From RBG-16-64-43 sp964353865 (GTDB taxonomy: Bacteria; Chloroflexota; Anaerolineae; Anaerolineales; RBG-16-64-43), in assembly GCA_964353865.1 (NCBI GenBank), contig CAYGXJ010000078.1:1-64000 (forward strand): a stretch of 64,000 nucleotides of DNA, in the 5' to 3' direction. A program made the position numbers and the translations under genes. The notes beneath the pieces were generated by a model, which was given only the letters and a program-made list of their open reading frames with translations, was not told the origin of the DNA and did no database searches. Of this stretch, positions 1 to 8,286 are shown in pieces (within the stretch, counting starts at the first letter, position 1; every line of letters begins with the position of its first letter).

Positions 1-52
1 GTAGGAGCGCGTGGACGTGAGATGGGATGAGGGTGGGCGGGGTGGGACCCGG

Positions 53-565
53 CTATGCGCCCTCGAGGCGCATTAGCCAGCGTTTGACCGTGACCCCGCG
101 CGCCGCGGAGTAGCCGCCGAGCGCGCCGTGCGCGCCAAGCACGCGGTGGCAGGGGATGACCAGCGGCAGCGGGTTGGCGCCCAGCGCCTGCCCGACCGCG
201 CGCGCGGCCAGCGGCCGGCGCAGCTTGCGGGCGATTTCGCCGTAGCTGGTTGTCTGGCCGTACGGTATGCGCGACGCCGCGCGCAACACGGCGCGCTGGA
301 AATCGGTGAGCCCGCGAGTATCCAGCCGTAGGCTGAAGGTGCGGCGGCGGCCGCGCAGCTAGTCGCCCACCTGGCGGGCGGCCGCGCCGGCCGCACCGCG
401 GCGCTTCTCAGGCAACGTGCCCAGGCGCCGGGCCACGCCCTGTGCGAAGCGCGCGGGTGAACCGCCCAGACCAATGGCCACGACCCCGTGCGGGCCGGCA
501 GCCAAATGCACCTCGCCGATCGGTGTGCGCACGGTCTCGTACGCGATCCTTTCTGTGCTCCTCAT
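53..565 (-). pseudogene. ogt: Methylated-DNA--protein-cysteine S-methyltransferase with in-frame amber codon
   Basis: This enzyme class moves alkyl groups from O6-alkylguanine in DNA to its own cysteine. The second half carries the PCHR active-site motif, the helix-turn-helix stretch RIPYGQTTSYGEIA and the closing LGGYSAARG-type segment. The first half has the small N-terminal domain (TPIGEVHLAAGPHGV). Both halves are in the same frame, separated only by one TAG at 359-361 (codon 69). Reading through gives GD-stop-LRGRRRTF, where relatives usually have an aromatic residue, so a single TAC/TAT to TAG change explains the break. Start ATG at 565 has a GGGAGG ribosome site. Total length with the stop read through is 170 residues, normal for Ogt/Ada-C. 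It may be a recent pseudogene or a base-call error; amber suppression is possible but unsupported. Confidence 0.85.
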
Positions 566-680
566 CTCAGCCTCCCTTGGCAGTGAGGCATTAGACCATG
601 CGGGCGAGTCACTGTCAATTGGCCGTAGGTGATATGCGGCGCGCGAGACTGCGCGTCTCGAGGATTCCAAAAACGGTCAT

Positions 681-688
681 GCTATAAT
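681..688 (+). promoter_or_regulatory. Extended -10 promoter for the Thr/Pro-linker membrane protein
   Basis: The sequence TGC-TATAAT (TATAAT at 683-688) is a TGn-extended -10 box about 33 bases before the TTG start at 721. No good -35 is visible. The same TGnTATAAT form recurs before several other genes in the window. Confidence 0.5.
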
Positions 689-720
689 CGCGATGAACCC
701 CGTCCACCTCGGAGCCCCCC

Positions 721-1719
721 TTGTTGCGAGCCCTATCGGTCGAGCAAACCATCGGCTTGGCCTCCGGCCTGCTCCTTGCAGGCGCGGCGGTCGCGCTGTT
801 GGCGGGGCTGGCAAAGCTGCGCGGCGCGCGCAACCGGCCCTTCTATCTATTGCGACGTGAAGCCTCGCAGGCCGGGTGGCGCATGATCTTCCTGGCCGGC
901 GGGTTCGCGCTGCTGGCGTTCGTCGTGCGGCTGTTCGGAGCTCCGACCGTCTTCCGTTACGTGCCGCCGACGCCGACGCGCACCGGCACGCCTACCATCA
1001 CCCTCACCCCGTCGATCACCCTCACCCCCTCGCGCACCGTCAGCCCGACCATCACTCGCACGCCCGGACCGACCAACACGCTGCCTCCCACGCCGACTCC
1101 GCGGCTGCCCTCGTCGCTGCTCTCCTCATTCACTGGCATCGTCACCCCGCTGCCCGAAGCGGTCATCAGCCCGGTGACCGCAGCGCGCTCGTTCACCCGC
1201 GACTACCGGCCGCTGACCAATACCGATGTGTTCTTCAACCCGATTCGGCGAATGTACGGCTTCTTCTCATATGACAACATGTCGGACGGCGTGCAGTGGA
1301 CGGCCATCTGGTATCGCGACAACGTGGTGGTCTTTTACGAAACCGCCCCGTGGGACATCGGGCGGGGCGGATACGGCTTCACCGTATGGGATGTGACTCC
1401 GGACTTCTTCTTGCCCGGGGCGTACGAGATTCAGATATTTGTTGGGACGGAGTTCAAGTCCGGTGGACGATTCACGATCGTCGGCGCGCCGCCGACCGCT
1501 ACCATCACGCGCACACCGACGAGCACAGCCACGCCCTCGTTGACCCCCAGCCGCACCTCCACCCGGCCGTCGACGCGCACGCCCACACCGACCAACACAC
1601 GCGCGCCCACCGCAACCGAGGCCACGACCACCCCGCCGCCCACCGCCACCAAGCGCCCAACACTCACGCCCAGCCCCTCCTCCACGCGCTGGCCATCACC
1701 CACGCCCGACCGGCATTAA
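721..1719 (+). CDS. Membrane-anchored protein with two Thr/Pro-rich linkers
   Basis: The function is not recognised. The 332-residue product has two N-terminal hydrophobic segments (roughly residues 10-28 and 52-70). These are followed by a Thr/Pro-rich spacer (about 80-125), a globular domain of about 130 residues rich in aromatic residues (about 150-260, with YGFFSYDNMSDGVQWTAIW), and a second Thr/Pro-rich tail running to the C-terminus. Such TPTPT linkers are frequent in surface proteins of Chloroflexota and explain the strongly biased ACC/ACG codons. The central domain looks like a secreted beta-sandwich and probably lies outside the membrane. The start is TTG, preceded by an extended -10 promoter. 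The gene stands alone and is followed by a palindrome-rich intergenic region. Confidence 0.75.
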   Translation: MLRALSVEQTIGLASGLLLAGAAVALLAGLAKLRGARNRPFYLLRREASQAGWRMIFLAGGFALLAFVVRLFGAPTVFRYVPPTPTRTGTPTITLTPSITLTPSRTVSPTITRTPGPTNTLPPTPTPRLPSSLLSSFTGIVTPLPEAVISPVTAARSFTRDYRPLTNTDVFFNPIRRMYGFFSYDNMSDGVQWTAIWYRDNVVVFYETAPWDIGRGGYGFTVWDVTPDFFLPGAYEIQIFVGTEFKSGGRFTIVGAPPTATITRTPTSTATPSLTPSRTSTRPSTRTPTPTNTRAPTATEATTTPPPTATKRPTLTPSPSSTRWPSPTPDRH

Positions 1720-1850
1720 CGCTCGACCAGGACGGCCTCTTTGTTGCGCTGGAGGCCCTTGCCCCCGCGCAATTGAGGCGGGGACCGGTGACGACCGAAG
1801 GCCAGAGCGTGGTCGGAATCCGCATGCGACATCAATCCATCTAAGACCGC

Positions 1851-1872
1851 GGGGCACGCCATGGCCTGCCCC
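1851..1872. repeat. GGGGCACGCCATGGCcTGCCCC-type palindromic repeat, copy 1
   Basis: This 22-base near-palindrome is centred on CCATGG, with one mismatch in its arms. Related copies lie at 12352-12373 and 28190-28211, always in intergenic sequence. It is probably a small dispersed non-coding element. Confidence 0.6.
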
Positions 1873-1930
1873 AACACGATCTGGGAATGGATTCTCGCCG
1901 TCACCGCGTTGGCAGCGTGCCACCAGCGAT

Positions 1931-1956
1931 CAGCATGACCCGCGCGGGTCATGCTG
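1931..1956. repeat. Perfect 26-base palindrome
   Basis: The half-site CAGCATGACCCGC is followed directly by its exact reverse complement, with no spacer. It could form a 13-pair hairpin or a cruciform, or serve as a bidirectional transcription end between the convergent genes. No T-run follows. Confidence 0.6.
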
Positions 1957-2018
1957 AGGAGGGCGGGAATGCTGCGGCGCATTTGCCACGCGCCTGCCCG
2001 CTTCTCTCGGAGTTGGAT

Positions 2019-2939
2019 CTATGGTCTGGGGGCGGGCGGACGACTGAGCGCCACGGCTAGGCGCGCCGCATGCATGGCGTTGTTGCGCAGCAGGGCGAGA
2101 TTCGCGCTGAGGGTCTTGCCGCCGCTCTTGCGCGCGACGCGCGAAAGAAGGAAGGGCGTCACCTGATTGCCGTGGATGCCTTCCTTCTGTGATTCTTCGA
2201 GCGCCTCGCGAATGAGCTGTTCCATCTCGTCGTGGGCCAGGGCCGCATCGGCGGGGCACGGAACGGTGAGCAGCACGCTGCCGCTGCGCGGGAGCTGCCA
2301 ATGATGGCGTGCGAAGGCGGCGGCCTGCTCCACATCTTCGACGCGCAGGCTCACGCGCAATCCCGAGTCGCGCGAATAGAAAGCGGGGAAGTTCTCGGTC
2401 TGATAGCCGAGCACCGGGACGCCGAGGGTTTCGAGCACTTCCAACGTGGCGGGCAGGTCGAGGATGGATTTGGCACCGGCGCACACAACCACCACCCGCG
2501 CCTGGGCCAGCTCGGGCAGATCGGTCGAGACATCGTGCGGCTCGCGATGCACGCCGCCGATGCCACCGGTGGAGAACACGTGAATGCCGGCCGCCTCGGC
2601 CGCGACCAGCGTAGCTGCCACCGTGGTACCGCCCGATTGCCCAAGCAGATGAGCGGAGGCGATTTCCCGCCGGCTGACCTTGAGCGCCGTGCGGCTGGCG
2701 GCCAGGCGTTCAATCTCCTCGGCGCTCAGCCCGACGCGCAAGCATCCGTCGAGCATGGCCACGGTCGCGGGCACTGCGCCCTCGGCGCGCACGATGGCCT
2801 CGCAGCGCATGGCGATTTCGAGATTGTGCGGCGCGGGCAGGCCGTGGGTCACCACCGCGGTTTCGAGGGCGACCACCGGCTGGCCCTCGTGGATGGCGCG
2901 CGCCACCTCGAGCGAGACCTGCATGAAGGGAATGGCCAT
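2019..2939 (-). CDS. psuG: Pseudouridine-5'-phosphate glycosidase
   Basis: PsuG splits pseudouridine 5'-phosphate into uracil and ribose 5-phosphate, the last step of pseudouridine salvage, in the cytoplasm. The family is recognised from the N-terminal VALETAVVTHGLP and the segments TVAMLDGCLRVG, FSTGGIGGVHR, VVVCAGAKSILDLPATLE, LGYQTENFPAFYSRDSG and NVALLRNNA-like NLALLRNNAMHAARLA at the end. The length of 306 residues is normal. ATG at 2939 is chosen; a GTG lies one codon upstream. It lies 15 bases downstream of the PfkB-family kinase gene, which would supply its substrate. Confidence 0.93.
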   Translation of the reverse strand: MAIPFMQVSLEVARAIHEGQPVVALETAVVTHGLPAPHNLEIAMRCEAIVRAEGAVPATVAMLDGCLRVGLSAEEIERLAASRTALKVSRREIASAHLLGQSGGTTVAATLVAAEAAGIHVFSTGGIGGVHREPHDVSTDLPELAQARVVVVCAGAKSILDLPATLEVLETLGVPVLGYQTENFPAFYSRDSGLRVSLRVEDVEQAAAFARHHWQLPRSGSVLLTVPCPADAALAHDEMEQLIREALEESQKEGIHGNQVTPFLLSRVARKSGGKTLSANLALLRNNAMHAARLAVALSRPPAPRP

Positions 2940-2954
2940 CACCGCCAGGGCTTT

Positions 2955-3908
2955 CTAGATCAGCAGCTGATCGTACAGTTTCTCAAGTGAGAGGTCGGGG
3001 GCCACGGTCGAGGGCGAGCGCAAGGTCAGCGAGGCGGCCGAGATGCCCACCCGTACCGCGTCGTGAATCGGGATGTCGTTGAGCAGGCCGAAGATCACGG
3101 CTGCGGTGAGCGCATCGCCGGCGCCGGTCGGGTCGAGGATTTGCGTGCGCAGCGCCGGCAAGTGTCCGTGATCGGTGGCGGTGGCGTAGGCCACGCCGAA
3201 CTCGGCCAGGGCGATGAGCGCCACATCCACGCCGCGGCGCACCAGCTCGCGCGCCGCCATCACCGGCTGGGCCGGGTCGCCGCTGGGCAATGCTTGCCCA
3301 AGCAACACCTCGGCTTCGCCGGCATTGGGTGTGACGAGAAACAAATCCTCCAGGTGCGGTGCAAGGCGGCGGGCCAGCGACCGCGAGACCGGGTCGGCGC
3401 TGATGGGTACGCCCGCCTGCTGGGCAAGATGCACGGCGGCGGCGATGGTCTGCGGTGCCAGGTTGGCATCCAGGAACACCATTGCCGCTCCAGCGAACAG
3501 GTGCGCGTTGGCATGAAGCACGTCGGGCGTGATGGCTTCCAGCGCGCGCATATCGTCGAGAGCCAAATGGAGCTGGCCGGTCGAGTCGACGATGGCCAAA
3601 TAGGCGCCGCTGGGGCGGTCATCCAGCATGAGCAGGGCCGAGGTATCGACACCCGCCTGCACCAACTGCTGGCGCAGGTGATGGGCAAAGAAATCGCTGC
3701 CGATCGCGCTGATGAGGGCGGTGGGCTGGCCCAGGCGGACCAGGTTCTCTGCGACGTTGCGCGCGACGCCGCCGCATGCCAGGCGGATGCGCGCTGGGTT
3801 TGAGGTGTGCACTTCAAGCGGCCCGCTGACGTGGCCGACCATGTCGACCCCCGCGGCGCCGATCGCCAGCACGCGCGGCGGTTGCTCGTCATCCCTGGGC
3901 ACGGCCAT
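2955..3908 (-). CDS. psuK: PfkB-family sugar kinase, probably pseudouridine kinase
   Basis: This 317-residue ribokinase-like enzyme has the N-terminal GGVARNVAENLVRLG substrate motif and the C-terminal DPTGAGDA motif, which holds the catalytic Asp and the anion hole. The family phosphorylates ribosides and sugars. The pseudouridine assignment rests on its position directly upstream of psuG and on the YeiC/PsuK-like order of motifs. ATG at 3908 is chosen because GAGGG lies just before it; a longer open frame to 4121 lacks conserved sequence. The two genes form an operon for using modified nucleosides from RNA turnover. Confidence 0.85.
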   Translation of the reverse strand: MAVPRDDEQPPRVLAIGAAGVDMVGHVSGPLEVHTSNPARIRLACGGVARNVAENLVRLGQPTALISAIGSDFFAHHLRQQLVQAGVDTSALLMLDDRPSGAYLAIVDSTGQLHLALDDMRALEAITPDVLHANAHLFAGAAMVFLDANLAPQTIAAAVHLAQQAGVPISADPVSRSLARRLAPHLEDLFLVTPNAGEAEVLLGQALPSGDPAQPVMAARELVRRGVDVALIALAEFGVAYATATDHGHLPALRTQILDPTGAGDALTAAVIFGLLNDIPIHDAVRVGISAASLTLRSPSTVAPDLSLEKLYDQLLI

Positions 3909-4144
3909 GCATTCCCTCGTGGGCCTGGCGGCGAGAGTGCGCTGTGGCGATAAGTTTACTACAGCCTGAACTGTGACCTGGGCTGGGTCCGCGAAGTGCA
4001 CACCCCGCCCGCGTGAACGGGCGAGGCGATTCGGGTCTAGAATTAGCAGGCCACCTTCGCCGCGGCCGACCGCATGCCCGATTCGCAGAGGGATGTTGAC
4101 CCGCGGTGCGTTGCAGCCCACATCTTGCCGAAGGCGGGAGGAAT

Positions 4145-6235
4145 ATGCGCTCCATTTTCTACCCCAGCAGCATTGTCGTCATTGGCGTCTCCGAGAAACC
4201 CGACAACCTGGCTCGCAACATCGTGGGCAACCTGCGCGCCTTCGGCTATGCCGGGGCGATCTACGCCGTGGGCCGCGAGCCCGGTCAAGTGCACGGCGTT
4301 CCCATCGTGTCTTCGCTCGCGGCGGTGCCCGACCACATCGAGCTGGCGGTGATCCTTACCCCGGCTCAGCTTGTGCCCGGCATGATGGAAACCTGTGCGC
4401 GCAAAGGAACCCGCCGCGTGGTGATCGAATCCGGCGGATTCAGCGAATTCTCGGCCGCAGGACGCGAACTGGAGCAGCAGCTGGTGGAGATCGCTGCGCA
4501 ATACGACATGCGTTTCGTCGGCCCCAACTGCATCAGCGTGGTCAACCTCGAATCGGGGGTATGCCTGCCCTTCGCGCAACTGGAGTCGGCCGATTTGCGA
4601 CTGGGGCCGGCGTCGGTCATCTCCCAGAGCGGCGGGGTTTCGGTGACCTACCTCACGCGCCTTTCGGCGGGCGGCGTGGGCGTCAACAAAGGCGTGAGTA
4701 TCGGCAACAAGACCAACCTGGACGAGGGCGACTACCTGGAGTTCTTGCTCGCCGATGAAGGCACGCGCATGGTCTTCATGTATCTCGAATCGATCAGCGA
4801 CGGGCGGCGTCTGGTGGAACTCGCGCGCTCGAGCCCGAAGCCGGTGGTGGTGCAGAAGGCCAACCGTGGCCCGGCGGCGCGCGCGGTGGCGCTCTCGCAC
4901 ACGGCGGCGTTGGCCGATGACGACCGGATAGTGGATGCGGCGCTGCGCCAGGCGGGCATCCTGCGTGCCGAAAGCTTCCGCGAGGCGGTGGCGATCGGTC
5001 AGGCGCTGGCGCTGCCGCCCGTCGCCGGGCGCGACCTGGTCATCATCAGCCGTTCCGGCGGCCACGCGGTGATTGCGGCGGATTTGGCCGAAAGACTCGG
5101 GTTCCATTTGATGGCGCTGCCTCAGGATTTCGTCGACACAGTGCGCGCGATGTTCCGCGCAGACGTCATCGCACTGACCAACCCGCTCGACCTGGGTGTG
5201 ATTTTCGATTTCAACTTGTATGCCGATATTGTGGCGCGCTGCCTGGAAGTGCTCGCCCCGAACGCGGTGCTGTTGATCAACACCTACGGCGAAACCGAAG
5301 CGGACAGTGCGCATCGTTTGGCGGGGCGCGTGAAGGAGATCATGCACAGCACCGGGCGGCCGGTGGCGATCTGCGCCTACTCGCGCGCCGATGATCGCGA
5401 ACGAATCCAGAACGAATTCGGGATACCGGTGTACAACGACCTGGAGGAGGCGCTGATCGGGTTGGCGGCCTCGCGCACACGGCAGGCCTGGCTAGCCCGC
5501 CACGCCGCCCAGCCTCGTGTGGCGTTGCCCAGCGTGCCCGCCTCCGCCGCAGTTGCCTCGCGCCAGGGGCTGGTGCTCCCGCCCGATGCGCTCGCGTTGT
5601 GCCATAGTTATGGGATCGTGCCAGCCGCCTTCGAGGTGACGGGTACGTCCGGCGAGGCGGCGCGGGCGGCGGCGCGCCTCGGGTTCCCGGTGGCGCTCAA
5701 GGCAATCTCGTCTGCGCTGATCCACAAAACCGATCGCGGCGGCGTGAGCCTCAACTTGGGCAGTGAGGCAGAAACTGCCGCCGCGGCGAAGGTGATGGGC
5801 GACCGCCTGCGGGGGAGCGTCGCACAGGATGAAACGCTTGAGTTCATGGTGCAACGCATGGCGGCCCCCGGGATCGAGCTGATCCTGGGCGGCCTGCACG
5901 ATCACCTGTTTGGGCCGGTAGTCATGCTGGGCATCGGGGGTGTGTACGCGGAGATCTTCAAAGATGTCGCTTTCCGGTTGGCGCCACTGACGCGGCTCGA
6001 GGCCGAGGACATGCTGGAGGAACTACGCGGGGCAACTCTCTTGCGGGGTGTGCGCGGAGGCGCGGCGGCGGACCGCGAAGCGCTCCTGCGCGCCATGCTC
6101 GATTTCTCGCGCCTGGTGGCGGAGCACCCTGAGCTGCGCGAGGTCGAAATCAATCCACTGATCATCTCTCCCGACGGGGCATGGGCCGTGGATGCACGGG
6201 CGGTCGCCGTCGCGAAAGAGCCGCAGGCCGGTTAG
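4145..6235 (+). CDS. ADP-forming acyl-CoA ligase (acetate--CoA ligase family, fused subunits)
   Basis: The enzyme is expected to interconvert an acyl-CoA, ADP and phosphate with the free acid, CoA and ATP, a substrate-level phosphorylation step in fermenters. The 696 residues comprise an N-terminal Rossmann CoA-binding domain (FYPSSIVVIGVSEKP), a succinyl-CoA-ligase-like middle (SQSGGVSVTYLT; SHTAALADDD contains the expected phospho-His) and a C-terminal ATP-grasp domain (GFPVALKAISSALIHKTDRGGV; GIGGVYAEIFKDVAFRLAPL; EVEINPLI). In archaeal ACD these parts are on two subunits; here they are one chain. ATG at 4145 has a strong GGGAGG ribosome site. The acyl substrate cannot be told from sequence. 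The HD-domain gene follows 17 bases downstream. Confidence 0.9.
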   Translation: MRSIFYPSSIVVIGVSEKPDNLARNIVGNLRAFGYAGAIYAVGREPGQVHGVPIVSSLAAVPDHIELAVILTPAQLVPGMMETCARKGTRRVVIESGGFSEFSAAGRELEQQLVEIAAQYDMRFVGPNCISVVNLESGVCLPFAQLESADLRLGPASVISQSGGVSVTYLTRLSAGGVGVNKGVSIGNKTNLDEGDYLEFLLADEGTRMVFMYLESISDGRRLVELARSSPKPVVVQKANRGPAARAVALSHTAALADDDRIVDAALRQAGILRAESFREAVAIGQALALPPVAGRDLVIISRSGGHAVIAADLAERLGFHLMALPQDFVDTVRAMFRADVIALTNPLDLGVIFDFNLYADIVARCLEVLAPNAVLLINTYGETEADSAHRLAGRVKEIMHSTGRPVAICAYSRADDRERIQNEFGIPVYNDLEEALIGLAASRTRQAWLARHAAQPRVALPSVPASAAVASRQGLVLPPDALALCHSYGIVPAAFEVTGTSGEAARAAARLGFPVALKAISSALIHKTDRGGVSLNLGSEAETAAAAKVMGDRLRGSVAQDETLEFMVQRMAAPGIELILGGLHDHLFGPVVMLGIGGVYAEIFKDVAFRLAPLTRLEAEDMLEELRGATLLRGVRGGAAADREALLRAMLDFSRLVAEHPELREVEINPLIISPDGAWAVDARAVAVAKEPQAG

Positions 6236-6252
6236 CGGACGGGAGCCAGGCT

Positions 6253-6789
6253 GTGAGCGTTGCCTTGCCCGAATTGATCCAGGCCATCCTGCGCGATTAC
6301 GCGCTGCCGGTTTTCGGACACCACGGGGTGGCACATTGGGCGCGCGTGCTGGAGAACGGACTGGCGCTCGCGCCGCGCACCGGCGCCAACGAAGAGGTGG
6401 TGCGCCTGTTCGCGGTGTTGCACGACTCGCGGCGCGTGAACGAGGCGGTGGATCACCTGCACGGCCGCCGCGGCGCGGATTTTGCCGCCTCGCTGCGTGG
6501 CGCTGGGTTCGACCTGCCGGATGCGGACTTCGAATTGCTCTACCAGGCCTGCGCACTGCACACCGACGGTCTCACCACCGCCGATGTCACCGTGCAAACG
6601 TGCTGGGACGCCGACCGGCTCGACCTGGCGCGTGTCTTCATTAGGCCGCGGCCCGAGTTTCTATGCACGGACATGGCGCGCAACCCGCAGCTCATGAGGT
6701 GGGCGGTGCTGCGTGGCGCGCAGCGCGTCGTGCCAGCCCTGGTCGCCGAAGTCTGGCACATCCCGCTGCCCACGCCCGGCACAGGCTGA
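6253..6789 (+). CDS. HD-superfamily metal-dependent phosphohydrolase-like protein
   Basis: The 178-residue protein shows the HD-domain pattern: FGHHGVAHWARV near residue 25 (first His), a VLHDSRR HD dyad near residue 58, ACALHTDG near 100 and CWDADRLDLARV near 118. These residues bind a divalent metal in the family. The substrate is unknown. The GTG start at 6253 is preceded by GGGAG and lies 17 bases after the acyl-CoA ligase stop, suggesting co-transcription. Confidence 0.75.
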   Translation: MSVALPELIQAILRDYALPVFGHHGVAHWARVLENGLALAPRTGANEEVVRLFAVLHDSRRVNEAVDHLHGRRGADFAASLRGAGFDLPDADFELLYQACALHTDGLTTADVTVQTCWDADRLDLARVFIRPRPEFLCTDMARNPQLMRWAVLRGAQRVVPALVAEVWHIPLPTPGTG

Positions 6790-6904
6790 TCGCGCCGTTC
6801 CCTGCTCGGCATTCCCATGGCCTCCCATCTGGTGGTAGAGTCACGCCGGGTTCCGCGCGCGGCGGGTTCGTCCGGGCCTGCCCGCGCGTGAGCAGGGAGG
6901 CGGC

Positions 6905-8209
6905 ATGAGCAAGATGGCGGTTCTCTCGGGTGTGCTGGCGGCCGGGGTTCTGCTGGCCGGTTGCACATTGAATCTCCCGGCGGTAAACGTCGCTCCGCCG
7001 GCCGTGCCGACGTCGTCGGCGACGACGGCGAACGCAACAGCTTCCGCAATGCCAAGCCTCACCGCCACGCCGCCTCCGCCCACCGTGACGGCGACGGGCA
7101 CGCCTGCGCCCGTCGGCCCGCCCATCGAAAAGCTGCAGGCCGGGCTCGAGATCACGGTCCGCACCGTCCGCATGGTGGATGCCACAAGCGGCTGGGCCAT
7201 CGGCGGGCCGGCCGCGGCGAGCGATCACATCCTGCGAACGGGCGATGGCGGCGCCACCTGGCGCGACGTGTCACCGCCTGCGGCCGAACAACCGGGGACG
7301 CGCCTGACCGCGGTGGGTGCCTTCCGCAACGGATCGACGGCCTGGGTAGCGTACTCACTCGAGAGTCCGGGAGAGACGCCCCAGGTGGCGCTGATCTGGC
7401 GCACCCAGGATAGCGGGGCGACGTGGAGCGCGAGTGCGCCGCTGGATATCGACCCGCTGATGGGAATCTACCAGCCCTCGCATTTGCTCTTCGTGGACGC
7501 AGACCACGGCTGGCTGCTGGTGCACGCCGGCGCGGGCATGAACCACGACTACATTGCCATCTACCACTCCACGGATGGCGGCCGCGCCTGGTCCAAAATC
7601 GTTGATCCCTTCCTCACCGACAACGTGCAGAGCTGCTACAAGACCGGCCTGCTCTTCACCTCGCCGCTCGAAGGGTGGATGACGGGCGACTGCGGGGGCG
7701 TAGCGCCGGGGGTGCTGTTCTTCCATTCCCCGGATGGCGGCGAGAATTGGGACCGGGTGCGCCTGCCGCCCCCGCCCGAGACCCCCGATCTTTTCGAGCG
7801 CTCGGATGTGGCCTGCGGCGCGGACTCGCTCAGCTTCCCCGACCCGCAGCACGGGCGCATGGTCGTCTTCTGCCGTATGTACAACGAGACTCCCACTCGG
7901 GATGTGTACTACCTGTACGAGAGCGACAACAGCGGACGCTTGTGGCTGCCGATGAGCTTCCCCGGCGAGCGGGCGGTGTTCCTGACCAAGGACCTGGGCT
8001 GGGCCGTCGGGCCGACCGTTCGTCGCACGACCGACGGAGGGCAGACCTGGAAAGAAATGGGCAAGGTTGCCTGGCAGGCGGAGTTCAGCTTCGTGAGCGA
8101 GACACTGGGTTGGGCGGTGGCCCGCGCACAGGAGGAACTGGCGCTGGTGACGACCCGCGACGGCGGCCGCGATTGGCTGATCCTCAAACCGAAGACCATC
8201 GCGCCCTGA
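6905..8209 (+). CDS. Lipoprotein with Ycf48/sialidase-type beta-propeller repeats
   Basis: The product (434 residues) begins with a lipoprotein signal (VLAAGVLLAGC, lipidated Cys near residue 20). A short Thr/Pro/Ala-rich spacer and at least six repeats of the form DGGxTW follow: TGDGGATW, TQDSGATW, STDGGRAW, SPDGGENW, TTDGGQTW and TRDGGRDW. GWAVG strands lie between them. These are the Asp-box repeats of BNR/Ycf48-like propellers. The protein is likely exported and membrane-tethered. Such proteins may bind surface polymers or assist assembly of membrane complexes; no enzymatic residues are evident. Confidence 0.8.
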   Translation: MSKMAVLSGVLAAGVLLAGCTLNLPAVNVAPPAVPTSSATTANATASAMPSLTATPPPPTVTATGTPAPVGPPIEKLQAGLEITVRTVRMVDATSGWAIGGPAAASDHILRTGDGGATWRDVSPPAAEQPGTRLTAVGAFRNGSTAWVAYSLESPGETPQVALIWRTQDSGATWSASAPLDIDPLMGIYQPSHLLFVDADHGWLLVHAGAGMNHDYIAIYHSTDGGRAWSKIVDPFLTDNVQSCYKTGLLFTSPLEGWMTGDCGGVAPGVLFFHSPDGGENWDRVRLPPPPETPDLFERSDVACGADSLSFPDPQHGRMVVFCRMYNETPTRDVYYLYESDNSGRLWLPMSFPGERAVFLTKDLGWAVGPTVRRTTDGGQTWKEMGKVAWQAEFSFVSETLGWAVARAQEELALVTTRDGGRDWLILKPKTIAP

Positions 8210-8286
8210 GGCGGGCGGTGCGCAAGTCCCCCTGAGACCGACCGCAGTTGGTGAGGCGGCGTGCGCTCTAGACTGTAGCCGCGGGT

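Larger units (their letters stand above)
1720..2018. other. Convergent intergenic region with palindromic repeats
   Basis: No gene is seen between the plus-strand membrane protein and minus-strand psuG. The region contains one copy of the GGGGCACGCCATGG-type palindrome (1851-1872) and a perfect 26-base palindrome (1931-1956). The latter lies where two convergent transcripts would end. Confidence 0.6.

Noticed and set aside
957..1703. Minus-strand Val/Gly-rich open frames opposite the Thr/Pro linkers
   Set aside because: They are the antisense shadow of ACC/ACG-rich linker codons in the 721-1719 gene.
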